A stretch of DNA of 42,016 nt, taken from IMG/VR virus record IMGVR_UViG_3300037240_000034, positions 1 through 42,016 of that record; one strand, given 5' to 3'. This DNA comes from a virus. The stretch's first letter is position 1. Every line of letters begins with the position of its first letter. Below, one piece after another: positions 32,230 to 38,848 of the stretch. Below the pieces are notes generated by a model. It did not search any database. It saw only the letters and a program-made list of their open reading frames with translations, and was not told where the DNA came from. A program made the translations under genes and the position numbers.

Positions 32230-32294
32230 TTGGATTTGAACCAAGGTCTTTGCCCTGAGGGGGGCAACGTGCTAGGCCTCTACACCAACGCGGC
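32218..32294 (-). tRNA. tRNA, Glu-like, with an 8-nt anticodon loop
   Basis: Read on the minus strand: acceptor GCCGCGT/CCGCGGC with one mismatch at the last pair, D arm GTG-TAGAGGCCTAG-CAC, anticodon stem TTGCC/GGCAA, T arm CTTGG-TTCAAAT-CCAAG, discriminator G, and encoded CCA. The D loop and discriminator resemble tRNA-Glu, suggesting anticodon CTC, but the anticodon loop is CCCCTCAG, eight bases instead of seven, and lacks the usual U33. The gene could be degenerate, or an unusual decoder. The 77-nt length is otherwise normal. Confidence 0.72.
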
Positions 32295-32321
32295 ATCGGA
32301 TATTCCTTTGAGATAAGAGCC

Positions 32322-32338
32322 AGGGGCACTGTGCCCCT
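32322..32338 (-). terminator. Short GC-rich hairpin between a gene and the tRNA
   Basis: AGGGGCA (32322-32328) pairs with TGCCCCT (32332-32338) around a 3-nt loop. It follows the stop of the 101-aa gene and precedes the tRNA on the minus strand. No T run follows, so it may be an RNA-processing or stability element rather than a terminator. Confidence 0.4.
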
Positions 32339-32356
32339 AGCCAGTGGTGGACCATA

Positions 32357-32662
32357 TCAGGCCCCGTGTTGCGTCCACACATCGACGCCGTTGGTGTTCA
32401 CGATCCCATAGCTAGACACAGCCTTGGCACCCTTGATCACCTTCTTGGCAATGTTCCGCTCCTTAGCAGAAAAGTCCTTGCCTTCGCGGCTATAGCGCAA
32501 CGCACGACGCGCAACGTCCACCAAGTCTTGCACGGCGTTGCCGCCGCGGTAGTCGGTACGCGGCGGGGTACGGTTCCCGCTACGCGCCGGGGAGGTAGTG
32601 CCGCCAGCATGGGCCTTGATGGCCTCGACCAGCGCCTCCGCTGCCTTAAGTATCTTCTCCAT
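32357..32662 (-). CDS. Hypothetical basic protein
   Basis: 101 aa from ATG 32662, with AAGGAG 8 nt upstream. The N-terminus is helical (MEKILKAAEALVEAIKAHAG); a Gly/Arg/Thr linker and a basic helical region (DVARRALRYSREGKDFSAKE, then RNIAKKVIKGAKAV) follow. It is overall strongly basic, so nucleic-acid binding is possible. No known family. Confidence 0.7.
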   Translation of the reverse strand: MEKILKAAEALVEAIKAHAGGTTSPARSGNRTPPRTDYRGGNAVQDLVDVARRALRYSREGKDFSAKERNIAKKVIKGAKAVSSYGIVNTNGVDVWTQHGA

Positions 32663-32693
32663 TTTAACCACTCCTTGTGTTGGTACCAACTGA

Positions 32694-32734
32694 AACGCAA
32701 GATTGCGTTCCCTGCTGCCGCCCGTAAGCGGCAG
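32694..32734. other. Two adjacent perfect hairpins in an intergenic gap
   Basis: AACGCAA (32694-32700)/TTGCGTT (32703-32709) and CTGCCGC (32715-32721)/GCGGCAG (32728-32734) lie between the 62-aa and 101-aa genes. Neither is followed by a T tract. They may stabilise or process the leftward transcript. Confidence 0.45.
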
Positions 32735-32746
32735 AGTGGGAAAGCA

Positions 32747-32935
32747 TCATTTGCCTTGGATCAATTCATCCTCAAAACACACAAGCCGGTCAGTCGGGTT
32801 GGCCTTCAGTAGCATACCCTTGTATAGGTCGCAAGCCGTTTCCGTTGAAAACGTACCTAGATAGGCGGGCGGAAGGGGCTTGTCACCTGCCATCAGGGTC
32901 ACAAGTAGGACAAACACTTTCGTAGTACCCAGCAT
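32747..32935 (-). CDS. Small secreted or periplasmic protein
   Basis: 62 aa from ATG 32935 (GAAAGGA upstream); a TTG at 32950 in the same frame is the alternative. The N-terminus is signal-peptide-like (MLGTTKVFVLLVTLMAGDKP). The mature part has two Cys (TACDLYKGM, LVCFEDE) spaced for a disulfide, and resembles small phage proteins with a YLGTFSTETAC-x-LYKGML pattern. Function unknown. Confidence 0.65.
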   Translation of the reverse strand: MLGTTKVFVLLVTLMAGDKPLPPAYLGTFSTETACDLYKGMLLKANPTDRLVCFEDELIQGK

Positions 32936-32946
32936 AGCATATCCTT

Positions 32947-34266
32947 TCAAGTGCGGATCGCACCAGTCTGCATGATTTCGGAACTCAGTTCATCGTATCC
33001 ATAGCCGTACTGTTCCAATATATCGGCCACGGCTTCCGCGTTTTTGACGATCAATTTAACCATCATATCATAGTCTTTTTGAATGTCCGCGACATTTCCG
33101 GTAGGTTCGTCGTCATCGTCCTTTACCAGCTTATCAACCGGGGTACCATACACTACCGCTTCACGACTATTTGACCCTAACCGCTTGCCATATGAGTTGG
33201 CATGACCGCCGAAGTCAAGCCCAGTACCCTTCTTAAGCGGTGGTACCCATTTGCCGCCTTCCCAATGCCCTGTTTCGGCCCAGGTATAGTCGTCTTCACC
33301 TTGCCCGTAACTGTAAGCCATGCCATTTGAGTATGTCGTGCCTACGCTATACGACTTGTACTCAGTAGTCCCGGCAACTCGCACGTTGGCCAGCTTGCTC
33401 TCGTCAATGGTCAACAGCTTTTCACGTAATTTGAACATATGGGCGCGGTCGATCCGCTCGGTAGCTTGATGGGCATTGCGGAACCCAACCGATAGATTGG
33501 TACACTCGCCAATCAACCCCACATAACTGGCCGTATCCGTATAAGACCCAGTATCATCGGCCTTGTAGCCCATGCCAAGCTGTTCCGCAAGCGACTTGGT
33601 GAACTCGTCGGAGCAACACCGCTTACCCATTTGGTGGGTAATGATAGATGTGTCACCCTTGCGATCAAGCGCAATCGCAAACCTGATTGGTTTCAAGTGA
33701 CTGGACATATACTTGGCGATGAACTCAGACCCTTTGCGCCCGACTTCTTCCTCACGATGGAAGATATATAGACCGGGAACATTGGCCAGGATCATTTGAA
33801 CCATAAGCCAGACGCCGCACGTATCGTCGCCACCGAGACAATTCGATTTTTCCTTCTCGGCAATGCCAATCTCGTCCATGTCAAACCCGATAACCTGCTT
33901 GCCGCTATCGTCGTGAACGGTGTCCACATGGCAGGACCATAGCACCGCGGAAGTCCCGATCTTCTTGTAGAAGTTGCCATACTTGTCCACTTCCACCTTG
34001 AGAGGAATGATGAACCGATTGATGAATGCCCGTTCGGCCTTGCTGCGAGCAGGCCGCTTATAGGATAGCATATCCAGCAGCATATTGTGCGCCTTTTCCA
34101 GCCCTTGGGGCGGGTTATAGGCCGTTGTACGGTCAATCTTAGGCTGCTTAGGAGGCACAACCGTGACTATCGCCGTATTTGCAGTAGTGGCAGGCACCAA
34201 GTCGAGTGGAGTACCCGGTTCTATCACCGCCGGGTCCGCAGCATTGGAGTTATAAAAGCTTGTCAT
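32947..34266 (-). CDS. M20/M28-like zinc metallopeptidase
   Basis: 439 aa; start coupled to the upstream stop (ATGA). Residues about 55-270 carry co-catalytic metallopeptidase motifs: WSCHVDTVH (metal-binding His113, Asp115), LGGDDTCGVWLM (bridging Asp about 147), HREEEVGRKGSE (catalytic and metal Glu 172-173), ALDRKGD (Asp201) and GFRNAHQATERI (His). These fit the aminopeptidase/PepT-like fold. The N-terminal 50 residues and the last 130 (Gly/Tyr-rich, then acidic) are extra. The substrate is unknown; it is cytoplasmic, with no signal peptide. An amidohydrolase acting on a peptide-like small molecule is also possible. Confidence 0.8.
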   Translation of the reverse strand: MTSFYNSNAADPAVIEPGTPLDLVPATTANTAIVTVVPPKQPKIDRTTAYNPPQGLEKAHNMLLDMLSYKRPARSKAERAFINRFIIPLKVEVDKYGNFYKKIGTSAVLWSCHVDTVHDDSGKQVIGFDMDEIGIAEKEKSNCLGGDDTCGVWLMVQMILANVPGLYIFHREEEVGRKGSEFIAKYMSSHLKPIRFAIALDRKGDTSIITHQMGKRCCSDEFTKSLAEQLGMGYKADDTGSYTDTASYVGLIGECTNLSVGFRNAHQATERIDRAHMFKLREKLLTIDESKLANVRVAGTTEYKSYSVGTTYSNGMAYSYGQGEDDYTWAETGHWEGGKWVPPLKKGTGLDFGGHANSYGKRLGSNSREAVVYGTPVDKLVKDDDDEPTGNVADIQKDYDMMVKLIVKNAEAVADILEQYGYGYDELSSEIMQTGAIRT

Positions 34267-36083
34267 AGCGTTTCATCCTCTTCGGGTTCATCGTCTTCGG
34301 GTTCATCGTCAGGTTCAATATCGTCGTGATCTTCCTCGTCCTCGATAGCATTGGCATCCTGGGCATCCTGGGCAGCCTGGGCATTCCGGGCATAAGCAAC
34401 TGTCGCGCTTTCCGCCGCACTGGATGCCCACCATTCAGGATTAGGCACTCTTGGTGCTGCATTTTGGGCGCGCCATTCGGCCCTCTCCCGCATTGCTTGC
34501 GCTGTATCAGGATGGCACCTAACACAGACCGTTTTACCTTCCCACTTGTCGGGCGCTTTATTCACAATATGGCGCTTCTGGCCACATGCTTCACACTCAA
34601 ACCCGACGCGTGCGTATGACTTCTTGGACCACTTCTGCCCATTATCCATAAGCACCAGGTCTTCATTCCTGCAATATGAGCCATTCAAGTTATCTACGAA
34701 CCCGTGAGTATTGAAGTAGTCAATGGACCATAGTAGCATGTGGGCACTACCATCATCTACCACAAGGCGTTCGCTGCGTGGGTACTTCCCACCATTCCCC
34801 TGGCATATGAACCCGACCGAATTGAAGGCGGCTTGGGACCATATAGCCCCATTCGCCATTGTTACTTGCCCCATACCAGCAGCTTCATAATAGCGGTTGT
34901 TACGTTGGCAATAGAAAACCTCTAGGTTGGCTTGGCAAACTTCGCACAGATGCCGGAAGACAAGATCGCCCGTGTTTGGGTTCACGTGCCCAGTATAGAC
35001 CCGCACGGTATCAACCTCGGTAGCATCGCAATGTTGGCAACGAATGGGCGCGGTCACTTGCTGGCCACGCTCGTCAATCTTCGGGCCGCTGATGCCACCA
35101 GTATGGCCAGCCGAGAAGGTTAATTTACGGGCAGCGGTGATTTCCAGGTGTGTTTTGCGGTCATACAAGTTCAAGCTGCCTTCACCTGAACGCAACCCAG
35201 CGTCAATATAGGGCGCAACGAACCGCAGACAGCCATCCTCTATCACCATAACACGCTGTAGCTTCGCGCCGATTGGTGCCTCGAAGTGATACCCCGCAGC
35301 ACCTAATAGCCCCCGCATACGATGCTCGTCGCCATAGACGCGGCTATGTGTTTTCCTTTCGGGCCACACCACCGATCTGGCAATGATGGATGAATGACTC
35401 TTGTTTTTGTCATACTTCTCGTCATTCTCCACGATATAGGCAACTTGCAAGTCACCTGCGATATACATGCGGCAGGCGTGAATATCATGGGGCCATTTGC
35501 CTTTAGATGGGTAGCCCCAACCATGATCGTGCCGATACCGTTCGCTTGACATGCATGAGGCTGGGCCGCGCTCATAGACCCATTGCACTTCATCTTCCGT
35601 AGCAGCAAAGCGCAATTTGCGCGGCTCAAAGGCGCGAGCAAACACCATTGCGATCTCTCGCACGTCATAGCCCCAAGCCTTCAAGTTCTCGCCAAAATAC
35701 TTTTCGAGGTATCGGCCTGGCTTGATCTGAGTATGGATATTGTCCATACCCTTTTCAGGGGACTCGGTGTAGGCCAGCTTGCCCGGCTCCTTATAGGAAG
35801 CATGCGGAAAGTGATACCTATGAATATGGCTTGTATTGTTCCACCAGCCTTCATGTATCCACGGCACGCGTTGATACTCGCCGCTGGCCATCTTGGCTTG
35901 CTCACGCTCCATCCAGCGGTTATCCAGTACCTTCTTGACCCGCAATTTGCGGTTGTCATGCCGCGAGGAATGTAGTTTTGCAACCCGCTGGGCCTCTTCG
36001 CCTGTATCGTATTGGCGCAATAGACCTGGCGCTACATCGCAAAAGTTACGACCAGTTTCAACGTCTAGAATGACATATGGCAT
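34263..36083 (-). CDS. 606-aa zinc-ribbon protein of unknown function
   Basis: Start ATG 36083 is supported by CAGGAGCTACC. The first half (MPYVILDVETGRNFCDV...) is basic/aromatic without a recognised domain; residues about 150-330 contain WGYDVREIAMVFARAFEPRK and several His/Tyr-rich stretches. The second half has paired Cys knuckles: RCQHCDATE with HLCEVCQAN, a YCQRNN region, then FECEACGQKRH with VCVRCHP, so at least two zinc ribbons. The last 40 residues are almost all Asp/Glu/Pro. It suggests an RNA- or DNA-binding protein with an acidic tail. It is coupled to the metallopeptidase. Not recognised as a known family. Confidence 0.75.
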   Translation of the reverse strand: MPYVILDVETGRNFCDVAPGLLRQYDTGEEAQRVAKLHSSRHDNRKLRVKKVLDNRWMEREQAKMASGEYQRVPWIHEGWWNNTSHIHRYHFPHASYKEPGKLAYTESPEKGMDNIHTQIKPGRYLEKYFGENLKAWGYDVREIAMVFARAFEPRKLRFAATEDEVQWVYERGPASCMSSERYRHDHGWGYPSKGKWPHDIHACRMYIAGDLQVAYIVENDEKYDKNKSHSSIIARSVVWPERKTHSRVYGDEHRMRGLLGAAGYHFEAPIGAKLQRVMVIEDGCLRFVAPYIDAGLRSGEGSLNLYDRKTHLEITAARKLTFSAGHTGGISGPKIDERGQQVTAPIRCQHCDATEVDTVRVYTGHVNPNTGDLVFRHLCEVCQANLEVFYCQRNNRYYEAAGMGQVTMANGAIWSQAAFNSVGFICQGNGGKYPRSERLVVDDGSAHMLLWSIDYFNTHGFVDNLNGSYCRNEDLVLMDNGQKWSKKSYARVGFECEACGQKRHIVNKAPDKWEGKTVCVRCHPDTAQAMRERAEWRAQNAAPRVPNPEWWASSAAESATVAYARNAQAAQDAQDANAIEDEEDHDDIEPDDEPEDDEPEEDETL

Positions 36084-36201
36084 GGTAGCTCCTGTAGTGA
36101 AGAAAATAGGGACCAGCGAGACTGCAATCCAACTGGCCCCAGTTAGTGCGTCAGGACTCAATCATACGCGACAATCGCGCGGTCCTGTCACACGCGGCAA
36201 A

Positions 36202-36222
36202 CCATTTGCCTGCGGCAAATGG
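36202..36222 (-). terminator. Perfect hairpin upstream of the zinc-ribbon gene
   Basis: CCATTTGCC (36202-36210) and GGCAAATGG (36214-36222) form a 9-bp stem with a 3-nt loop between the 80-aa and 606-aa genes. Only TTT follows on the minus strand, so termination would be partial. A possible weak promoter (TTGGAT, 18 bp, TATTTT) lies between this hairpin and the 606-aa gene. Confidence 0.45.
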
Positions 36223-36235
36223 TCGATGGCAAGAC

Positions 36236-36478
36236 TCAGCTGTGTACCAGCGATGCAGGGTGTAGCGCAGCAGCTTCGCTAGATACTCCTGCGTGTGGTG
36301 TGGGCGCTTTTGTATCAACATGAATTGCTCCTAGGGTTGATAGTACGAGGTTCCAGAACGACTTGCGCTCATCGCTGCACAATGTGAGCATCAATTGAGC
36401 GTGTTCAATGCGGCATTGGCGCGTCCATTGACGCTCGTTTTTGAGGTATTCTCCAACTTGCATTTCAAGGTGTGTCAT
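36236..36478 (-). CDS. Hypothetical small protein
   Basis: 80 aa from ATG 36478 (ATGA overlap with the upstream 40-aa ORF). The first half is helical (MTHLEMQVGEYLKNERQWTR, IEHAQLMLTLCSDERKSFW); the rest is Ala/Pro/His-rich. No known family. Supported by coupling in a series of overlapping small genes. Confidence 0.6.
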   Translation of the reverse strand: MTHLEMQVGEYLKNERQWTRQCRIEHAQLMLTLCSDERKSFWNLVLSTLGAIHVDTKAPTPHAGVSSEAAALHPASLVHS

Positions 36479-36597
36479 GACAACACCCAATGGCATATGG
36501 CAAACACCAGCCAAGGCGCGCAAAACAGCACTATCGCCGCTGTTAGCAGCACCCAGGCCGATATGGCCAAGTCCGGGTTATGATAGGACCGCTTCAT
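36475..36597 (-). CDS. Tiny membrane protein (40 aa)
   Basis: ATG 36597 overlaps the upstream stop (ATGA) and its own TGA overlaps the next ATG. The sequence MKRSYHNPDLAISAWVLLTA continues into a second hydrophobic stretch, giving one or two membrane helices. The double coupling makes it likely to be real despite its size. Confidence 0.6.
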   Translation of the reverse strand: MKRSYHNPDLAISAWVLLTAAIVLFCAPWLVFAICHWVLS

Positions 36598-36866
36598 GCG
36601 CCAAACCTTTCCAGATCAAGCGCCTTGACGTTCGTCTTGGACAACGCTTGAGCGTTGAACAGCAAGGACGCTAATGCGTTCACATCATTGGGGTTGCGAA
36701 GCAATACGCGGCGCAACTTGCGACACTTGTTCATCTCAAAGCTATGTCGCAGCGCATATAGCGCAGCACGCGCCTTGTTGCGTCCAATCTTGCGACCTTT
36801 TGCCTTGGTCTTCTTCGCATGCTTTAGTGGGCCGGTAATTACCGCGCCCGGCTTCATATTAGCCAT
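36594..36866 (-). CDS. Small basic protein
   Basis: 90 aa, very rich in Lys and Arg (KHAKKTKAKGRKIGRNKARA, MNKCRKLRRVLLRN). Probably helical and nucleic-acid binding. It overlaps the genes on both sides. Not recognised. Membrane segments absent. Confidence 0.65.
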   Translation of the reverse strand: MANMKPGAVITGPLKHAKKTKAKGRKIGRNKARAALYALRHSFEMNKCRKLRRVLLRNPNDVNALASLLFNAQALSKTNVKALDLERFGA

Positions 36867-36957
36867 TGGAAGTCACCGCTAGTATGAGGATGAACCCAAT
36901 CACGGATGACCACATGGCCAGCTCGTATAGGCTCATTTTGTCAATGTGTAGCATCAT
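36859..36957 (-). CDS. Tiny membrane peptide (32 aa)
   Basis: ATG 36957 (or 36954) follows CAGGAGTACGA, a good SD. MMLHIDKMSLYELAMWSSVI continues with a hydrophobic run ending in VTSNG, a single membrane helix. The longer in-frame extension reads back through the neighbouring gene and lacks an SD. It overlaps both neighbours. Confidence 0.6.
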   Translation of the reverse strand: MMLHIDKMSLYELAMWSSVIGFILILAVTSNG

Positions 36958-37135
36958 TCGTACTCCTGTCGAATAGTTCCGTACGTTCTTGCACCCACTT
37001 CTTGATAGCTGGGTCTGCCCGCTCCATTGCCCACTCACGGCATGGACAATACTTATCGGACATTGGGCAGCGATATTCGCCGCACTTGTCATTGGCGCGC
37101 TGCTCGAATAGCTGGGCAACTGTGGGCGTTCTCAT
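36941..37135 (-). CDS. Small Cys-containing protein
   Basis: 64 aa. Residues 18-32 hold a Cys cluster (KCGEYRCPMSDKYCPCREW: C-x4-C-x6-C-x-C) that may bind zinc or an Fe-S cluster. The remainder is helical and charged (ERADPAIKKWVQERTELFD). Starts 1 nt overlapping the upstream gene. Function unknown. Confidence 0.65.
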   Translation of the reverse strand: MRTPTVAQLFEQRANDKCGEYRCPMSDKYCPCREWAMERADPAIKKWVQERTELFDRSTNDATH

Positions 37136-37374
37136 GGCTCGCCCATTACCTTGCCGAAGATGTAGTCCGATAGCTCACACAACTCTTCGTCAGTGAACTC
37201 GGTGATTGGCTGATCTGGCCTCACAGGGCTTGTGAAGTGAAACGGTTCGTCGTTCACATGGGCCAATGTGCTGCCATCCAGCGTGAACCCGTGCGGCAGG
37301 ATAAGCGGCTTGGCCGCAACTGGCGCGGGCTTTGCCTTGCAATAGTCCTTGAGCATGATGATTTCAGCGGTCAT
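37132..37374 (-). CDS. Hypothetical small protein
   Basis: 80 aa, coupled to both neighbours by 4-nt overlaps. After a basic start (MTAEIIMLKDYCKAKPAPVA) comes a beta-like centre (LILPHGFTLDGSTLAHVNDE) and an acidic helical end (TEFTDEELCELSDYIFGK). No family recognised. Confidence 0.65.
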   Translation of the reverse strand: MTAEIIMLKDYCKAKPAPVAAKPLILPHGFTLDGSTLAHVNDEPFHFTSPVRPDQPITEFTDEELCELSDYIFGKVMGEP

Positions 37375-37580
37375 GACTCGATCCCTGCCTGTAATTTGGC
37401 CAAGTTCAGGTTAAATGTGGGCCTTTTGATCATAGTCCAAGGGTCATAGTGGGGATGCACTACACCATCAAAGGTACGACGCTTCTGGCCAACACCACCT
37501 TGATGGCGTTGGGCTATATATGCGCCGTGTGGTCCCACTATGACACGCTTGTTCCGGTCTTTGCCGTAGATTGTTTTCAT
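37371..37580 (-). CDS. Hypothetical small basic protein
   Basis: 69 aa. MKTIYGKDRNKRVIVGPHGA, then a Gly/Arg/His-rich segment and TMIKRPTFNLNLAKLQAG. No known domain. Its stop overlaps the next start by 4 nt; it begins 4 nt after the DUF7666-like stop. Confidence 0.6.
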   Translation of the reverse strand: MKTIYGKDRNKRVIVGPHGAYIAQRHQGGVGQKRRTFDGVVHPHYDPWTMIKRPTFNLNLAKLQAGIES

Positions 37581-37584
37581 GGCT

Positions 37585-38352
37585 TCACCGCCCTCCTTGC
37601 TTCTTGATTGCGTCTAACACCATTTTATCGAGCATCTTTGATTGGGCACTCCAGGCGACCCTCCGGGCGGCACTCCAGGCGGCACTCCAGGCGACCCTCC
37701 GGGTGGCACTCCGGGCGGCACTATAGGCGGCACTATAGGCGGCACTCTCGGCGGCACTCCAGGCGGCACTCCAGGCGACCTTCCAGGCGGCACTCCAGGC
37801 GACCTTCCAGGCGGCACTCCGGGCGGCACTATAGGCGGCACTATAGGCGGCACTCTCGGCGGCACTCCAGGCGACCCTCCGGGTGGCACTCCAGGCGACC
37901 CTCCGGATGGCACTCCGGGCGGCACTCCGGGCGGCACTCCTTAAACTTTCGTCTCCGCTCTCAAGATAGTCTTGAACAACTTGCGGGCATTTCCACAGAT
38001 GAATAACCTGTAGCGCGCACTTTCTCGCAAACTCGCGGAGAATAAGTTCGGCGTCTACGCGGGCCAAATACTTTCGTGATGTGGCGACAGATTTATCGTC
38101 GCCATGAATGATTTTTCCACCGAGTTGCACTCGGAACAGAATGTTTCCTGGCGCATAATTAAGCGCCTCGCGCACGATCTTTGAGGCATGAAGTCCCAGC
38201 TTGCAGAGAATTGGGGTGCAATCGACCTTGTGCGTTGTGCCTACTTCAATCTTACGACCGTCACCGAAACGAAGCGTTTCCGTTTCGTTGGCAAAGTGCC
38301 AGCCAAGCCAAGCTTTACGCTTACTGATCTTTTTCTTAATCGGGCGCTTCAT
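37585..38352 (-). CDS. DUF7666-like protein with Ala/Ser/Trp repeat tail
   Basis: 255 aa from ATG 38352 (ATGA overlap with the upstream gene). Residues 1-130 resemble DUF7666: WLGWHFANETETLRFGDGRK, a KVDC...CKLGLHAS signature (GLHAS is the core motif) and ILFRVQLGGKIIHGDDKSVA. From about residue 135 to 240 a tail of five-residue-like units (SAARS, AAWKV, SAAES, AAYS) repeats more than 20 times, probably one long amphipathic helix or solenoid. Such AWSAAW tails occur in phage proteins of unknown function. The repeats are encoded by near-identical 12-15-nt DNA units. The last 15 residues (KMLDKMVLDAIKKQGG) cap it. Confidence 0.75.
   Translation of the reverse strand: MKRPIKKKISKRKAWLGWHFANETETLRFGDGRKIEVGTTHKVDCTPILCKLGLHASKIVREALNYAPGNILFRVQLGGKIIHGDDKSVATSRKYLARVDAELILREFARKCALQVIHLWKCPQVVQDYLESGDESLRSAARSAARSAIRRVAWSATRRVAWSAAESAAYSAAYSAARSAAWKVAWSAAWKVAWSAAWSAAESAAYSAAYSAARSATRRVAWSAAWSAARRVAWSAQSKMLDKMVLDAIKKQGGR
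37650..37940. repeat. Dense tandem GGCGGCACTCC-type repeats
   Basis: About 290 bp of short in-frame units, GGCGGCACTCC, GGCGGCACTATA and GGCGACCCTCC variants, in irregular order. A longer block (ACTATAGGCGGCACTATAGG and flanks) occurs twice, near 37718 and 37828, showing segmental duplication. They encode the Ala/Ser/Trp/Tyr tail above. There are no unique spacers, so this is not a CRISPR array. Confidence 0.9.
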
Positions 38353-38750
38353 TTTGCTAGCTCCTGTGCAAAGCGATGATACTTGACTTCTTGATGTGGG
38401 CGCAATTTGCGCCAATTACCCATACCAAATGGCAGGAACCCAAATCGCTTATAATAGGGATCAAGTTCCCTGAAGTTGGTGAAGAGTTGGGCAGCAAGCC
38501 CAAATCGGTCACATAGCTCACAAAACTCGCGCAATGCTATAGCACCGTTACCTTTGGGGGCTGGCGTTAGGCCAGCATCGTTCCAATAGCGTTCGCCTCG
38601 CCGGCCAAATGACCCAAAGTAGAGATGGTCGCCAAATGGTCCCCATCCCTCTCTGAAGCGGAACGACCAACGTACGCCCAATTCGGCTTCGTGGGCGGCA
38701 TGTAGCCGCTCGAACCGCTTTTGGCGATATTTGTTCCATAGGGCTTTCAT
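38349..38750 (-). CDS. GNAT-like protein
   Basis: 133 aa; ATG 38750 overlaps the upstream tiny ORF. The C-terminal half has ALREFCELCDRFGLAAQLF and ELDPYYKRFGFLPFG; the last is the classic end of the GNAT acetyltransferase fold. The N-terminal half (WNKYRQKRFERLHAAHEAEL, FGDHLYFGSFGRRG) is less clear, and the acetyl-CoA loop is not obvious. Possibly a GNAT relative without acetyltransferase activity. Confidence 0.55.
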   Translation of the reverse strand: MKALWNKYRQKRFERLHAAHEAELGVRWSFRFREGWGPFGDHLYFGSFGRRGERYWNDAGLTPAPKGNGAIALREFCELCDRFGLAAQLFTNFRELDPYYKRFGFLPFGMGNWRKLRPHQEVKYHRFAQELAK

Positions 38751-38848
38751 GATTGTATTATCTTGCGTAATAGCGCCAGATAGGCAGCGCGACGTTTGCT
38801 GTGGCTAGGAAGCCACACATCAAACACAAGTGCTTGTAGCTGTTTCAT
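38747..38848 (-). CDS. Tiny basic peptide (33 aa)
   Basis: ATG 38848 preceded by TAGGAAAGCCA; TGA overlaps the next ATG (ATGA). The sequence MKQLQALVFDVWLPSHSKRR continues into a short basic helix. Good SD and coupling support it. Confidence 0.55.
   Translation of the reverse strand: MKQLQALVFDVWLPSHSKRRAAYLALLRKIIQS

Noticed and set aside
31856-32329. 157-aa minus-strand ORF through both repeat copies
   Set aside because: It reads through the tRNA and both repeats; open only because the 279-bp unit keeps frame.
37608-38006. Plus-strand ORFs rich in Arg/His or Gly/Thr/Pro across the repeat block, and a possible CRISPR or collagen gene
   Set aside because: They are shadows of the in-frame repeats of the minus-strand DUF7666-like gene; there are no unique spacers and no SD.
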